Below are positions 50,007 through 63,572 of a DNA stretch of 64,000 nt, in pieces. The translations under genes were made by a program, and so were the position numbers. The notes under the pieces were generated by a model. The model was not told the DNA's origin. It ran no database searches and saw only the letters and a list, made by a program, of their open reading frames with translations. The DNA lies in NCBI GenBank assembly GCA_008933995.1, contig WARS01000034.1:4008707-4072706 (forward strand), in the 5' to 3' direction. Each line of letters starts with the position of its first letter. Position 1 is the stretch's first letter. The DNA comes from Datnioides undecimradiatus. Taxonomy: Eukaryota; Chordata; Actinopteri; Lobotiformes; Datnioididae.

Positions 50007-53000
50007 GTAAGAAAACCTGTTTTATTCCCCACGCTGATGGTTTATTTTCCATCCGTCAGTGGAACTTGTGGTGCCACACTGCTCATCGCAATAGCATCAC
50101 TTCACATTTCTAGTTTAGCTGATCAAAGCCAATTTAAAGTAGGTCCCATTCACCTGACCTGTCGCTTTGTTTTGACCAATATATGCCTGTTCCTTCCTTG
50201 CTGTGCATATATAGTGGGAATCCTGGCCTTTGGCAAACAATCATAATGCTGTAAAGTCTTGATCACAATTCCTGTTTTTGGAAACAAGCTGATGTTTGAG
50301 CGAGACCTCTACTCTCAATGTTCCTCCCCATTTTCTCCCATTGATGCCGTATGCTGTTAATGCAAACTCAACACGTTCTTTGCGTTTACCTGTTGTTATG
50401 GTAATATCAGGATAATCTGCAGTAATTCTATTAGTGCAACATACTCGTGTCATACTTATTCCTTTGTTGTTTCTCTTTTTGAAAGAAAAAAAATACAATT
50501 AATGACTACTTATTCAAATCACTTCTACTTTGATCTTTTTCTTATCACCGTTAAGCTACTCAACATTTCCTGCACAAATATCTCATATAAAAAGCTTCCA
50601 GCAGCTTAAGTTAAACAGTAGCTCCTTTCTTAGCAAGTATTTAATACAAAACATCTGCCGGAAGTGTTGAATGGCAAAGTAGAAGTTATCGAAAATGAAG
50701 TGGTGAAAACCATTTCTCTCTTAGTATGTGACTTGCACATTATTTGAATACCTCCCTGCACTCAGCTCCTGCTGTTACCATATTGCACAGATAGTCATGG
50801 TTTGATTTGGACAGACTTTGGAATGTAGCTTAGATTTCTGCTTCCACCTCAGTACAACACAGGTGAATGGGTTTCACTGATTGTATGACAAGAAGTTCCT
50901 GTGCTGTCACAGTATATACAAGTATATAACAAGTATATATTGCACCCTGTAATGAATAGCGATGGTATGGTTTTAGCAATTGAACTGTACTGATCCCTTA
51001 TACCTTCCTATAAGCGTCATTTCTGTTTGGGATCTGAAGAAACCTGACTTAAAGTAACAGAAGCTGTTCAGCGCAAGATTTTCAATTAGCTCTCTTCTTT
51101 CTCTGCCCTTTTGTGAATGGGCCTTGAGTTTTAATCATCATAGGAGAAAAACAGGATGAGTCATTGGACACAGTTGTGTATGAAGAAGTAAGTGATTCAG
51201 AGGGTGTGAATGCCATGTCCACTGTCTTATGGAGTGCCTCTTCATTGTAATCACATCTATGTTATCTTGTGCAGCGTGAATGCAGTATGTGTTTGTTCAG
51301 TGTTTGCTTTAATGAATAGAAGTGGTACTTCTGAGAAAGCCTCCATATTCTTCCCTCACATTACCTTCAAGTTTATCATGTTAGCATTACTTCAGTTGAT
51401 TGCCTCCGATTCCACCTCATGTGGCTGCCTTAGAATGGTTGTCTTTGGTTTGCCTTACCCGCTTTTGATGCACAGGGTCTCATGGGAAAATTCCCGCTTT
51501 GTGCCTTATTGGGCGAGAGCTCAGCTGTTGGTGGAACAGAAAATGGGTCATGATGAAGGCTTCCTTTGAAGTAAATTTGTCATGGACGTTGAACACAACT
51601 GGCTTGCAGAGGTAAAAGGTGGCAATCAGAAAATAGGCGCAAATCATTGTAGCTTTAAATTGATGATGGATAAAAGCCTTTCTGGCTTTTTTCATCTGAT
51701 TAAGTGTTTCATAGTGGATGATGGTGATTTTCAAAATCCATTACCTGATAGCTGAGAGAACAGGCAATAAGGGTCCAAAGAGGGAAATGTATTGATTTTC
51801 TTGTTTTGTGATTGAGTTTGGTTATTTTGTAACTGTACTTTTACTGTATTTTTATTGTCTGTCAGGGATTTTCAGGGGTTTGTTTTTTAGCTTTCTAGAC
51901 TTTCATCCCCTGAGCTCAGTGACTATCAGCTTGATTTTTCATCTTCCTGATTTTCAGTGGATATGGATTAGTAGGAATTTTAGTTTTATGCTCCTCCCTC
52001 CCCCTCTGCACCCACTGATATTCTTCACAGAGTCAGCAGCTCTCTGTACATAATATATGAACATCTATTTAACGCTCTGCCTGTACAAGCCCCTATCACT
52101 TCCTCTCAGTGTTTGGCTAGCTTGCTCATGTCATCCACAGAGAGCCCAGTCAAAGGCAGTGTATCCTTTCAGGGTTGTGGCGGTTTTGGCGGAATTTTAA
52201 TATTCATCCTCCCATGAAATATGGAAGCATAAATGGCTTCGGCTGACAGTTAATTAGGCAGGTGAGAGGGAGAAAGCACGGGGAGTGGGGAAAGGCGAAT
52301 GTAGAGAGACGCTCTTCAAGCACTTGTTGTGGAACTCAAGGGATGAACAGACAGAACAGAGGAATCTGTAAATGGGTGGCCCCAATTAATCAGCGCACAC
52401 TTTTTGTCCGTGGCCCGCTCCCTTTTTTGTCTCCTAATGGATGTGGTTGCTCAGTTATAATTGATTAAATTTAAAATGCTTGATTAAAACATGTTGTATA
52501 AATGCTCTCTTCAGCCCTCAGTGGGCATGTCTTTTCCACTGCTTTCTCTGTGGGACAGATCAGATGCAGTTTGGGTCTCTAATTCAGCCTGACAGTTCAA
52601 TGCGCAATGCTTTCACTCTCAGGCTTGTACAGATGCAGAATAATTGACTGTAGTTTAGCCAAGCAGACTAACTGCACCGCAAGTCTGTTCCTAGTAAAGT
52701 GCTAATGTGTATGATTTGTAAACACTAAACACTTTGACAGCGAGGTGATTAATTTCCTTAATGCATGAACATGTTTCTGTGTTCTCCCCGATGAATGAAT
52801 GCGCAAAATGTTTAAGCTGTGCTCTTGAACACAACCCAAATGAATTCAAACCAATCTCCCGTCGCAAACCTGCTTCTTTAGCCCTTATTCTGCTGCCAGG
52901 TCTGATTTCTGATGACACTGTTTTCTATGCAGGGCTGACATGTCACTTACTCTCTTCCTTCCCTACCCATCCTAGTGATTTCTTTCGGGTCAGATTGAAT

Positions 53001-53827
53001 TTACGACCATTGTGACACATTGTGTTTTTGATGTTCTTTCTGGGAATACCAGGCGAGTTCCTCTGTGATCTTGATTGGCTGTTAAAACTTCAAGCCCTTT
53101 CAACTGCCTCCTTCCTCAGGATATCACTCTTCATCCCCTGACACTTGACATCACGACCACAGCAAGTTTTCTGAAATTGCAGCAGAGAGAAAACAAGGTG
53201 ATGGTGTCTGAGCCTCTTTGCTAAGTTCCTCCACGATTAACTTTTAAGCACTCACATGAATGCTTTTCTTTAAAAAGCTATACAGTGCTGTAATATTTAG
53301 TGCATCCCCAGAGTTGTTTTGTGTCAGAATAATTGAACAGAGTTTTTGGAGTATTCACTTGCCCCAAAACTGCCTTGTCTTTTTATCATCTTCAGTTTAG
53401 CTCCTCAGCTCAGTGATTTGCTTTGTTTCCCACAGTTCTTTCAGTGATGGGAGTCAGAGAAGGGCAGCAGCTCAGCAGCAAATGGTGAACATAGGGAATG
53501 GTCAGAGGTCACACACACCTCATAACACAGCTACTCTGCTATCCAGGGACAAGTTACCTCTGCATCTCTGGGGATTAATTATTTCCAGTCTTATATGAAT
53601 ACAGTTTGGAAAAATGTAATATATGATTATTAGTATTACATATATCAACTTATACTACTTTAGTGAAAGTAGTTCCAGCAGCCAGGTTTGGTCCAGTTAT
53701 ATATGGATGAGTGTCATATAAATGCATTACAAAAGGATAAATTGAGTGGCAGAACTGGGAGGCTAAATGGTGTATATTCACCACATATTTATTTTCCACA
53801 TTTTTATTTTTATGTAGTTTTTATTTT
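50007..53827 (+). other. il1rapl1 downstream intron, first part
   Basis: This is intronic DNA starting at donor GTAAGA, in phase 1. Short TATATACAAG-like tandem words occur at 50912-50940. Two exon-like patterns (51144-51187, and the acceptor at 53431-53435) were examined and rejected because their frames or translations do not fit. No gene or clear repeat was recognised. Confidence 0.8.
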
Positions 53828-54189
53828 TCATGTTTGATGGAAAGCATGAAATCTTAACGCAGCAGCACACAATGAACTCTTTGACAATGGTGTGCTCCCT
53901 TTTCTTTAAACATGATGAATGTCCCCATGAACAAACCCTGGTCCATAATGGTTTTCCCAGTTTGGTGTGGAGGAACTTGACTGGCCTCCACAGAGACCTG
54001 ATCCCAACCTGATACAGCATCTCTGGGCTGGATTTTGAGTGCTGACCTTATCACCCAGCTTCAGTGGCTGACGTCACTAATCACTTTGCAGCTCATTGGG
54101 AGCAAATCCCTACAGCCAGGTTCCTTCTTAGAAGTATTGTAGCTGGCCAGTTTAATATGGATGTAATATTAGCGTACCCACATAGTGTA
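53828..54189 (+). pseudogene. Tc1/mariner relic, 3' half of transposase
   Basis: This is a 5'-truncated Tc1/mariner copy. At 53964-54026 it reads GVEELDWPPQRPDPNLIQHLW, matching the W-P-x-Q-S-P-D-L-N-P-I-E-H-L-W catalytic-region motif of Tc1-like transposases. A one-base frame change follows. At 54046 onward it reads PYHPASVADVT and WEQIPTARF, matching the following conserved part. The nucleotide sequence before it (AGCATGAAATCTTAACGC, CATGATGAATGTCCCCATG) also fits this family. The end TAGTGTA near 54183-54189 resembles the outer end of its terminal inverted repeat. It is inactive, and no left end was recognised. Confidence 0.85.
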
Positions 54190-54230
54190 TTGTATGATTG
54201 TAGTACAGATTAAGGGTAGTATTACAAATG

Positions 54231-54255
54231 TATTATATATTATATATATTATATC
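54231..54255. repeat. TA-rich low-complexity tract
   Basis: A TATATTATATATATTATAT-like stretch next to the Tc1 relic, probably slippage-derived. Confidence 0.85.
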
Positions 54256-56439
54256 ACATGCTGGCAAGTGTTTCTTTCTTCTTTTAACCACTGCAAACGT
54301 ATACAGAAGGCATTTGTTTTAATTACATAGTTTGAAAATCAGTATCACTTCCTCTCAGAAAGGCTCATTGTTCTACACAGTCTCTCTGTAACAATCTGAC
54401 AGTCTGCACTCCTCTCAGAGGTTGAGCTTCCTCATTTGTTGGCTGGTGAATAATAACAGTGTAAACTGGAAATTACTCTTCAGTCACTCATCGGAAGGAG
54501 TTTCATTGTCTAATGATATGAACAGAGGACACCTCAGAACAAAACCATCATTATCCAGAATTGACTTGGAGTCGGCAGCCACATCAAATTATAATTTGCA
54601 GTCCTTTGGTAATGATGAGGTTAGCCACATCAATACAGTGTTATTCTAGTGGAGGTCAGGTTGCTATGAGACTCGCATTTCCTTTAAGCTGATACTGGAT
54701 CCCTCAAATTAAGCTTGAAACATCAGCTGAGGAGTTGCGATGCTTCTGTAAGTTTCTGCTTGCTTTTTACTTCCTCTGTAGTAACAGAACACCATTAGGA
54801 AGAAATGATGAGCTGCACATAGACCGTAGACAGAATGTCAACTTTCACCAGACTGTTAGAATGTGGTTGAATCTCAGTCCGACAGATGGCTTTGAAATGT
54901 ATAACCTTTACTTGACTCTATCAATCTATGAATTTTGATCATCCCATTATCCTGGAACAGATTTCCTCCTGTAGCTCTATAGATCTGATCTTCTGATGCT
55001 GTGATGTTTGGGATCTTCTCGCATTGATTCCAACACCATTTTTCATATTTAGCAATTAATATTGATGTCTGGGATACCCTGCTGACAATCCGCTGTGGAA
55101 TGAAGGCACACCATGCCACACATAGGTAGACATGTGATAGATCATGTTCAAGGTAAATACCAAGAGTCCTGGAGAAAGGATGTAAACGTCGATGAGTCAG
55201 GAAGACAAAATGATCACATGAGGGTTTATTGATTTTTTTTGTTTTTCTCACTTGTAACATAGAAATCACCTGACACCTGCCCACCGTGTGGATCAAACTA
55301 TAATACACATAATATATAGCACATAAAAGCACATGAAACATTTTAAACATTGAAAACAGAAAGAAAGAAATACGATGCATGTATATATAGAGTTCTCATG
55401 TCCTAAAACATATACATGTTACCAAGGTAACCAAATGATTTGGTATATATTAATACATTACCTGACAACTGTAGAGAGTGATCTCTGACAGTTAACAGAC
55501 GATAAGATAGATATAATTGTAGTTTAGCTGAATTTATGTAACATGATAATCACACCACCAGCCTATTTGGACCCAGACCGAGGCAAAACTTTTCAAACAA
55601 TCTCTTTCAGGTGTTTTAGTCCACATTGCTTGATTGGCAGATCTCACATCAGCTTAAACAAACCAAACAGGCAAACACAGCAGAAAGGATAACAGTGGAA
55701 GCGCCAAAGGGTTTCAGTCAAGTTCATGTCTGTAGCTAAGGACAGGGACAAGAAATATTGGGCATAATTTACATAATGGTACAATACAAATAGCTTTGAA
55801 ATGAAAACATAGAACAGTTTAACCTAAAATCCACCCAATTTGGCTCAGATGTTTGCAGAATTTGCACTTTATATAGATGCTGCTGCTTGTGTTTGTTTTC
55901 ACTTTAACCTTAAAGGCAGCCTGGAACCAGCTCGAGTGTTAAAGCCACTCACCAGCCATTATGGCACAGGTACAGGCAGCACACGCTCATATTTTCCCAC
56001 TCAACTTTTAAATTAAACGCAAATTCATAGCACCTCTCCATACAATGCAGCAGCACTGTGTTATGTTCTGTACAATCTGCAGGCTGGGAAATATTATCGT
56101 CTCACTCGCACTCCAGTAGCTGAGTAGGCTTTTGAGGCAGGGAGTTCTCATCAAACTACGAGACACATTTTAGTTCCACAAAGAAAAAGAGTCTCACACA
56201 GCACAGCCTCAGCAACACCTATCCCCAATATCCCACACTCACACTCACATACACACCATTCATCCCTCTAAATGTCACAGGCTCTGCAGAACGCTCCAAT
56301 GATGCCAAAGGTTGAGAGGCCCTAGGATCAATATTACATCATTTCTCTCAATTAGGGCATTATTTATTCCCCTCAAGTTATTGTACATCTGCGAGTGATC
56401 CTATCTGCATTCCTGGCAAGTCTCCAGATGAGTCAAGGC

Positions 56440-56575
56440 CCTGGAGGGAGGGGAAGACAGAGTGAGATAAAGATGAAGAGAGAGGCGGAAAGAGAATGAG
56501 AGAGAAATGAAGGTAGGGGGAGTTTGGGCAAAGAGTTGGAGCAAGGGAGAAAAAGTGAGTGAGATAATTTAAGAT
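56440..56575. repeat. Purine-rich GA/GGA tract
   Basis: About 135 bases rich in GAGAGA, GGAGGG and AAGA words on the + strand. Such asymmetry can form triplex DNA. It also produces a spurious Leu/Ser-rich frame on the minus strand. Confidence 0.75.
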
Positions 56576-58368
56576 TCACAGAGGGGATGAAATATGATGG
56601 TGTCTTACCTTGACTTATTACAGATGAAAGTGGATACAAGACAGCACACTGTCCCAAATGGTTAATATGCCCTGCAGCATGGAGGCATAAATCGTGACTG
56701 TCATATTAGAGGGGGGGTTTGCTCATGGTGATTGGAAGAGATTCTTGGCAAAGGAAATGGTCCCATTAGTGTTTTACATAAGTACGGTAATGAGGGGGAC
56801 AGTCTGTGCAAGCGCTTCATGAGACCCGACCGGCCCGCTGGACCGAAGGAGGATCATTTTACTCAGCGGTTGAGGAAGCTCACCAGAGCGTGTCGCAGGG
56901 CTGCTACCATGTTCACATTTTAGATCGAGATTGACCTTAAAAGTCAAACTATCGCCCCCACATTGACCGTTCCCTGCTCCGCTTCCTGTCAGCGGCTCCC
57001 ACCTGCAGCCTTGTGCCTGTCTCTGCAAACGAAGAGGAGAAATGGCTGAAGGCACTTGCTCTCCTTAGCAGAAAATAGCACCAAGAACTGGCCAAGGCAC
57101 TTGAGTATTAAGATATAGTGCCTCTTGTATGTGCCAGCAATGCTTCCCCGTCTCTGGGTAGACCTATTAATCATAAATTGGGCTTTGGCATGTAGTTTAC
57201 AGAAAGTCTGGCTTGTTGTTTTCTATTTTTATGCTTCAAGTCTAAAGTGTGTCTGCATTGCACCTGAATGTAGGCTCCCAGGAAGGTCACGACTTCTGCC
57301 TTTGTCAGACTTGAAACAGTTTGAGGAGCGTTAACAGCCCAGTGACGCAACAGACAAAACAAGCTGTTCATGAGACATCTGAAGTGTGTCTCATGCTACA
57401 CGGATAATTTCGAAAGAAACTTGATGACTGCACTTTAATCTGCCAGCTGCTTTGTGTTGCACTGTTTAGTGACACTGCAGCCATATAGTCATAATGCAGT
57501 TTTACTGACAGCGAAAGCGAGGATGGTTGGATTGATTGTTGTCAGTCAACCCTCCTGTGACAGATGAGTGCATTCGAAGTGAAAGTGGATGTCATTTCAT
57601 TTTACATTTGGGCATGATTCAGAAAGAAGCATAACCACTTTGTCCCACAGGATGGATGTGAGAGTGCTGTGTAGTACCAAAAGCTGGAATAAAGATACAC
57701 ATAAACAACTCGGTGACTCTCCACAGAGAAGGATGTAGTGGATAACTATAGGTCGCAGACGCCCGAAGAGGAGCAGACGCACACACATCCTAAATCTAAC
57801 CAACATGTTGTGCAGCTTTGCACATTGGTAAGCTGATTTGTCCAGAGTCCTGTAGTTTTAATCTTCAGTCTTTACTACATACCCATAAGCACACTAAAAT
57901 TAGCATTGGATCTAAATTAAGAGCACACATAATTAGTAAGGATACTAGTTATTATAGTCACAACTTAAATAATATGGACATTTGAAATGAAAGGGTGAGA
58001 TTGTTTACATGGACGACTGTTATTGTGTAGTTTTATAGGTGAGATGCCGCTGTACTCCTGGTGGCATTTTGTCTTAAGCCTGCCTCTGTGGATTACACTC
58101 TAAATTACTGTATGCCACAGTTTAAGATTTAACAGCCGTGGACTAGCTACTCAGCCTGTCAAAGCTGCAGTAATGGTGTGTGTAGGACCTTATGTTTCAG
58201 TACAACAATCGCTTCAGGCGCTTGTTGTGATTGTTACTCTGGTGCTTTTGGGTTGTTTCAGCACAGTGGAACTTGAAAGAAACAAGTTTCCGGGGTTATC
58301 ATTGGATTTTGCTTTATTTAGTCTTTCTCTGACTCTCGTCTCCAAGCTTCAACTGCACATGTATGAGA

Positions 58369-58396
58369 GAGTCTCTCTGCAGAGTCTCTCTCTGCA
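58369..58396 (+). repeat. Short tandem duplication
   Basis: GAGTCTCTCTGCA (13 nt) is followed directly by GAGTCTCTCTCTGCA (15 nt), a slippage duplication with one extra CT. Confidence 0.85.
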
Positions 58397-59969
58397 GTTC
58401 CCATCCAGCTGTTTCTCTCTCAACAGCTGTGTACTTCAGATCCGAGCTAGAATTTAAAATTGAAAACTCTCCTCCTCCTCACACACACACGCACTGCTGC
58501 AAATCTGTTTTCTTGTGCTCCTTGCCATTCCGTCATGTATCAGTAGCTTCCTCACTGTATCAGCGATACACCCCGCCTGATAGTCAACTTGATTCAAACA
58601 CTGGCATATGGACCCCATGACAGCAGGAAGACTTGCTCTGTGACTTGTTCGGCACTGTGTGACAGCTTGGTGTCCCGGAGCCACCTGCTTTAAAATTAAA
58701 CTCACCTTTTAGTGTGGCGGTTAAGCACTGCAACTTTTATAGCCGTCAGATTAGCCCTCGGTTTAACCTGAACGCGCCGGTGTCACCTTGCTCTTTTGTG
58801 AGCCACTATTCAAAAACTTGACCTCCTTGCAGGCGGACGAGACCATAATGTTCTCAGGTGAATCAAAGAAAATCTTTTCATTCTAACTTCTTTGGTTGTT
58901 TGATGCCCCTTTCACTGTAAAGTTTTGTTTGGCCAGCTTTTTACCCCTGCCCACTCACAGAAGAGTAGCTTGTATTTTTATTTTTCAACAATTTATCCGT
59001 CTCTCCTGTGAAGCTAGATCTTCAGCCAAACCCACAGCCAAAATGCAAACACTGCAAACTTTCTCCTCATCATCATTCCCTTGGCAGCGCATGTGTGTGT
59101 TGCCTGGTTGAACTAATTGCCCTTGCTGTATTTCCAGCCAAACAGGTGGCTATATTGGTTTCCTTCTGGCTGCATTTATGTGAATGTGCATCCAGGTTGG
59201 ACAGAGATGACAGTGTCTCCTCTCCTCCCGGAGCATGACCTTGGTTTGCCCATGCTCCCTCTGCACTGTCTTTGGTCTCACATTGGTCTTTTGGGCCAAC
59301 TTCTGACTGTGTATGTGTTTTGTGTGTGCGTCTGTGTGTGTTTGAGACAGCGATAGAGCAGCCTCTGATGTTAAGCCAGAGAGCTAGAGGGCCAGGATCA
59401 TGGTCAGGAGGGGCGGGAGATGACAGTGGCAACAAACTTTGGCAAGTGACACATAAGAACACATGAGAGCACAGATCTACAGTATGATGTCATGATACAG
59501 CTGCTACACACACAGATTTTGTGCACATGCAGGCAAAATGCAATATTCTTCAAACAAGCAGAAACATGAACTGGTGTTCGGCATTCGCACAAACAGCCAC
59601 ACATTCACACTCACACACACAAAGGTCTTATGCAGCTTTTACCACCTCACACTGTCACCTCCAGGGATTTATATGTGCTAAAGCAATCTGGTATGGTCAG
59701 ATTTGTCTTTCTCCACACAGATACAGCATCCATCTGCTTTGTGTTGGTCCATTGTATCTGCCGTTGTGGTCCTGCGCTCAGCCTGTGGGCGGGTGTGCAA
59801 CAGGGAATATGAATGTGTCAGATGAAATGTTGCGGATATTTGTCTCATAACCACTATGAGTCAGGCAACACCTTGTTTCTATACCTTGGGTAAAGAAATG
59901 GTATTTTTTTTCCTCAGCAGTGGGAGGGATTATGACACGCTCAGATAGGCCTTGACCTCACTACAGACC

Positions 59970-60019
59970 AGAATAGAATAAAATAGAGTAGCAATAATAG
60001 AATATCTTGTCGCCCTCAG
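59970..60019 (-). mobile_element. Possible LINE-tail remnant, minus strand
   Basis: A GAATA/AAATA-type short repeat precedes AATATCTTGTCGCCCTCAG. Read on the minus strand this loosely resembles an L2-type tail (GGGNNACAATAAAG followed by a TATTC repeat). The match is weak. Confidence 0.25.
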
Positions 60020-60437
60020 ACCATGTCATCTGTACAGATTCCAAATATGCATGAAGACATTTCTGGGACTAATTGGTTTCACTCGTGATTATTTTGACAT
60101 TGTTCTTATAACTCCGGGAAATGTAGAAATCAGATACATGTAAATATTTACTCATTTTTTGTTTTTTTGTATATATGTCAGAAATACAAAGTGGTCAAAA
60201 ATGTAGAGAAGAAAGCCCTTTGGTAACAGCTTGTATTGTATAAATGAACCATGGACTTATACTTTTATATAATACTTTCCCAATCTTCTGCAAGCAGTTT
60301 TCTACTTGAATCATGAGTAAGAAAGTAACAATGAATAAAGAACAGATATAGCTTTTTCAAAAGGGTTAGCTCAAGATTTATATTGTGCTTTATATATTTT
60401 TGACTAATCTCACAACTAAAACTATATATACATATAA

Positions 60438-60459
60438 AGAGAGAGAAAGAGAGAGAGAG
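60438..60459. repeat. (GA)n microsatellite
   Basis: A GA run of about ten units with one interruption, next to a TATATA stretch. Confidence 0.9.
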
Positions 60460-60630
60460 CGTTTTATTCCATTCATTTCTCCATTTCTAAAGACTCCAAG
60501 AACCAAGCGTTGCACCACTTTATTGTACTGCACAATTGTATCAGTAGAAATTTGGAAACTGTAAGCCACCTCCATCATAGAGCAAATATAATAAAGTCAA
60601 AATTAATTAGTTTGAAGTGTCATTTACATA

Positions 60631-60671
60631 CATATGAATATGCTTATTGTCCCCTGTGGGAGAACAAATTC
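60631..60671 (-). mobile_element. Possible LINE-tail remnant, minus strand
   Basis: GCTTATTGTCCCCTGTGGG followed by AGAACAAATT resembles, on the minus strand, the AATT...CCCACAGGGGACAATAA box at the end of fish L2-type elements. No element body was recognised. Confidence 0.3.
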
Positions 60672-61271
60672 ATTATTTTATTTAAACCACATTATTATAC
60701 CACATAGCCACTGTATCCAAATCCCACAGTATATATTATAGCACTGGTAGGCATTTAGTGTAAACTGCATAATTTGCACTTTTTGTTTTATTTTTGCAAG
60801 TTGCATTGTTGAAGAAAGGATTCCAAAAACAGCAAATTAAAAAATAAAGCAGTTTCGCTCTGCCTTCAAGCTGGAATTGTTGAATATGCTCAGTTTTGTC
60901 ATTTTTTCCATAGTGAACACATAGTTGAATACAACCAGTACATAGAGTAGTGCGCAGTTGGGACATGGCTGATGAGCAGGCAGTTCCTCCCCGAGCGTTC
61001 TGGTTGAGAGTCACAAAACGTACTTGCCAACATGAAATTCAAAATTGTTTCTTCACAGTTCAACCTATTGCTTTTGGAAGGGACCAAAATGTTCCTAACA
61101 ATGAAACCAAAGTACCCAGAAAATATTTTATTGTAAAAAGATTTCATTTCTCTTCCTGGTTCCTGCCGAGACAAACCACAGCCACTGTGCCAGCTGTCTT
61201 GGCAGCGCTCGGGCTTAATCTCTGAGACTCAGGCTAACCGTGACATGGAAGCCTCCCTCTCTTCTTTAGCA

Positions 61272-61289
61272 GACACACACACACACACA
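61272..61289. repeat. (AC)9 microsatellite
   Basis: A short uninterrupted AC run. Confidence 0.9.
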
Positions 61290-61610
61290 GCAGACTATTC
61301 TCTCTCCCTGCCAACCACAGGCCAGATAAAAGATATTGAGCATCCTTCCATGCTGTGACAGGGTATTGATATTGATTTCAATTATGACAGTGACATAGTT
61401 AAGACAAAGTGTTTTTTGAGGACTTGTGCATCAGTGGGCACCTGCTCTATTAGCTGCTGCAGCTATTGGAAAGTCTTGTTACAGGATTTTCTTTATTTTT
61501 ATCATTTTCAATTAAATATCTGTAACAGGACAGGATTGGACCTTTTTCTGTTTTTCATCACGTGAAATGTTTTTAACACGTCCCATCAGATCTACTGCAA
61601 AATGTTAAAT

Positions 61611-61650
61611 CACACAAAGACAGAGTAAATCATACAAAGACAGAGTAAAT
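61611..61650 (+). repeat. 20-bp tandem duplication
   Basis: CACACAAAGACAGAGTAAAT is repeated once directly, with a single C/T difference. It looks recent. Confidence 0.9.
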
Positions 61651-63538
61651 GAAAATGAAACTTCTTTTTTAAGGTTAGGCAGAAGGTCGTTGTCATGGTG
61701 ACAGTCATGCAGCTCCGTGAGGTTTGTCCAAGTATTCGCTGGCCAGTTTTACAGTCATGATTGGCTGCTTTAAACGCTGCTTTACCAAGCATCAGTTACC
61801 ATTTTATGCACCCTGTCTGGCACACTTTGGTGATTTGATTTAGTTTTTTCATGACTGGGGAAGGTTTATATCCTTGCACACGGACTGCTAGCACAGATAC
61901 AGAAAAACAGGCAGAAGTGAAGTCATACAGACAACTCATTTTCCTAAATCTTCATTTGCTTGGCTATCACGTTTTCTGTCTTTTCTTTTTTTTCGTCTTC
62001 TGCACTTCTCTGACTGTAATAATATTCAGACAAATAATGACACAAGGCAAATAGTTCCATATGCAGCCATCATCATTCACATCCAGTGCTGTCACTCATT
62101 CAAACATCCTCTGATTGCCTGAATGCTTCCGTACGCTCGCTGTAAGCAGAATTTATTATTCTTCATGTAAGAGAATTATGTATATATTTGTCACTGCTTG
62201 AGGTAAAAACACACCAGCTGAGCGTGTCAACTGAGATGCTCTTGAGTCTCTTCTTCTTTTTTTATTATTTATCTATGTGGATCAAGGCTTGGCTGCTTAG
62301 TATGGACGCTGTCAGGAAATCTCTACACAGAATTTGATGGATCAAAACTTGCAACAAAATACAAACATTCCCCAAATCCAGGAGTCAAAGAGCAAATACA
62401 CAGAGAAACTCACTAGAGCGACAGCTCACTGTTCTGCCAAAGGCTTTTTCTCTTCTCCATCTCCTCCCCCAGCAACCACCAAGAAGAGTACATTTAAAGA
62501 TTTAAGAGTGTGCATCTTCCTGACATCACATGTGTGTTTTCTTGGTAATGAAGCTCTTCCAACATTCAGAAATTCAAACAGTTATCTCTCGCTGCCACTT
62601 GGGGCTGTCAAAGTGCAAAAGTGCCCAGTGCAGCTTTACTAAGAAGCGTGAAAGTCACCGCTCACGCTCCAAAGTTCCACCAGCAAACGTCTTGAGTTGA
62701 CTTTATTTGGCAACTTAAAGTAGAACTTGGACGAGTCGTCTCTTGTGGCCTTGCTTTTGTACAGACAAACAGATTATAAATTCAAAGTGGCATCAGGGTA
62801 TCATAAATAAATGAAATTTTAGAGGAAAAGCACCAGTGAGGCAAAATATGGATGTATTGATGCCGCGAGGGAAATCTATTTGTGCATGACATTTACGCCT
62901 AAATATTAGGTCCACGCCTAATACTGAGATGTCATCCATTTCCACAATCGATAACCTGTCTCCATTCAGTGGTAGGTAGAGCAGATAAGTAAGGTTTTCC
63001 CAGGATAAACTTAATTAGCCCATTTCATGGAAGAGGCAGGTGGCACTGATATTTAGCACTCTCAGTTTTTTGGATGTGTGAAAGAAAAACAGCACTAACC
63101 TATCAACACCAGGCAGCTTCAGAGTCCCCAGGCTGTGGAGCTGGTTGCTGCCAAGTCGCCCCTCCGTTTGTGTGTGTTTGTGTCTGTTTAGGAGTGTATT
63201 CTGTGTGTGCATGTAGGTGTGTCTGTGCAGCGCCATTGTATAAGCTGTGTGTGTGCACGCGCTGAGTGTGTGGATTGTCCCAGTTTAGAAGACCCAGAGC
63301 TATGACTCATCAACTAATAAAGCAGGAGGCTCAGTGTGTGAGAGAGAGACAACATGCCTGCGTGACTGTCTGCGCCAGTATGTGTTTATGATTTCTGTGT
63401 CTATGTGTGTATGGGTGTGCATGCGCACTCAAATTTTAATGTGTGTAATAAGGGAAAAAGAAGCAACAGTGACCGCGGGGGCTGTGCTTGGGCTTTCACC
63501 ACTGTACCTGGTGCTCACACAATTGTGTGTCCTTACTC

Positions 63539-63572
63539 TGTGTGTGTGTGTGTGTGTGTGCGCGCGCACGCG
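63539..63572. repeat. (TG)11 followed by alternating CG/CA, Z-DNA-prone
   Basis: Eleven TG units run straight into CGCGCGCACGCG. The whole 34 bases alternate purine and pyrimidine, the pattern most prone to left-handed Z-DNA. Confidence 0.9.

Noticed and set aside
51144-51187. Exon-like segment: T/C-rich tract, CATAG acceptor, 44 open bases (EKQDESLDTVVYEE), GTAAGT donor
   Set aside because: 44 nt would change the phase from 1 to 0 in this intron, the -1 base of the donor is A, and the peptide does not resemble the expected start of Ig3.
53413-53490. Strong acceptor-like TTTGTTTCCCACAG followed by an open stretch
   Set aside because: In the required phase the frame meets TGA after 17 codons. 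The translation lacks the Ig3 cysteine segment and there is no convincing donor.
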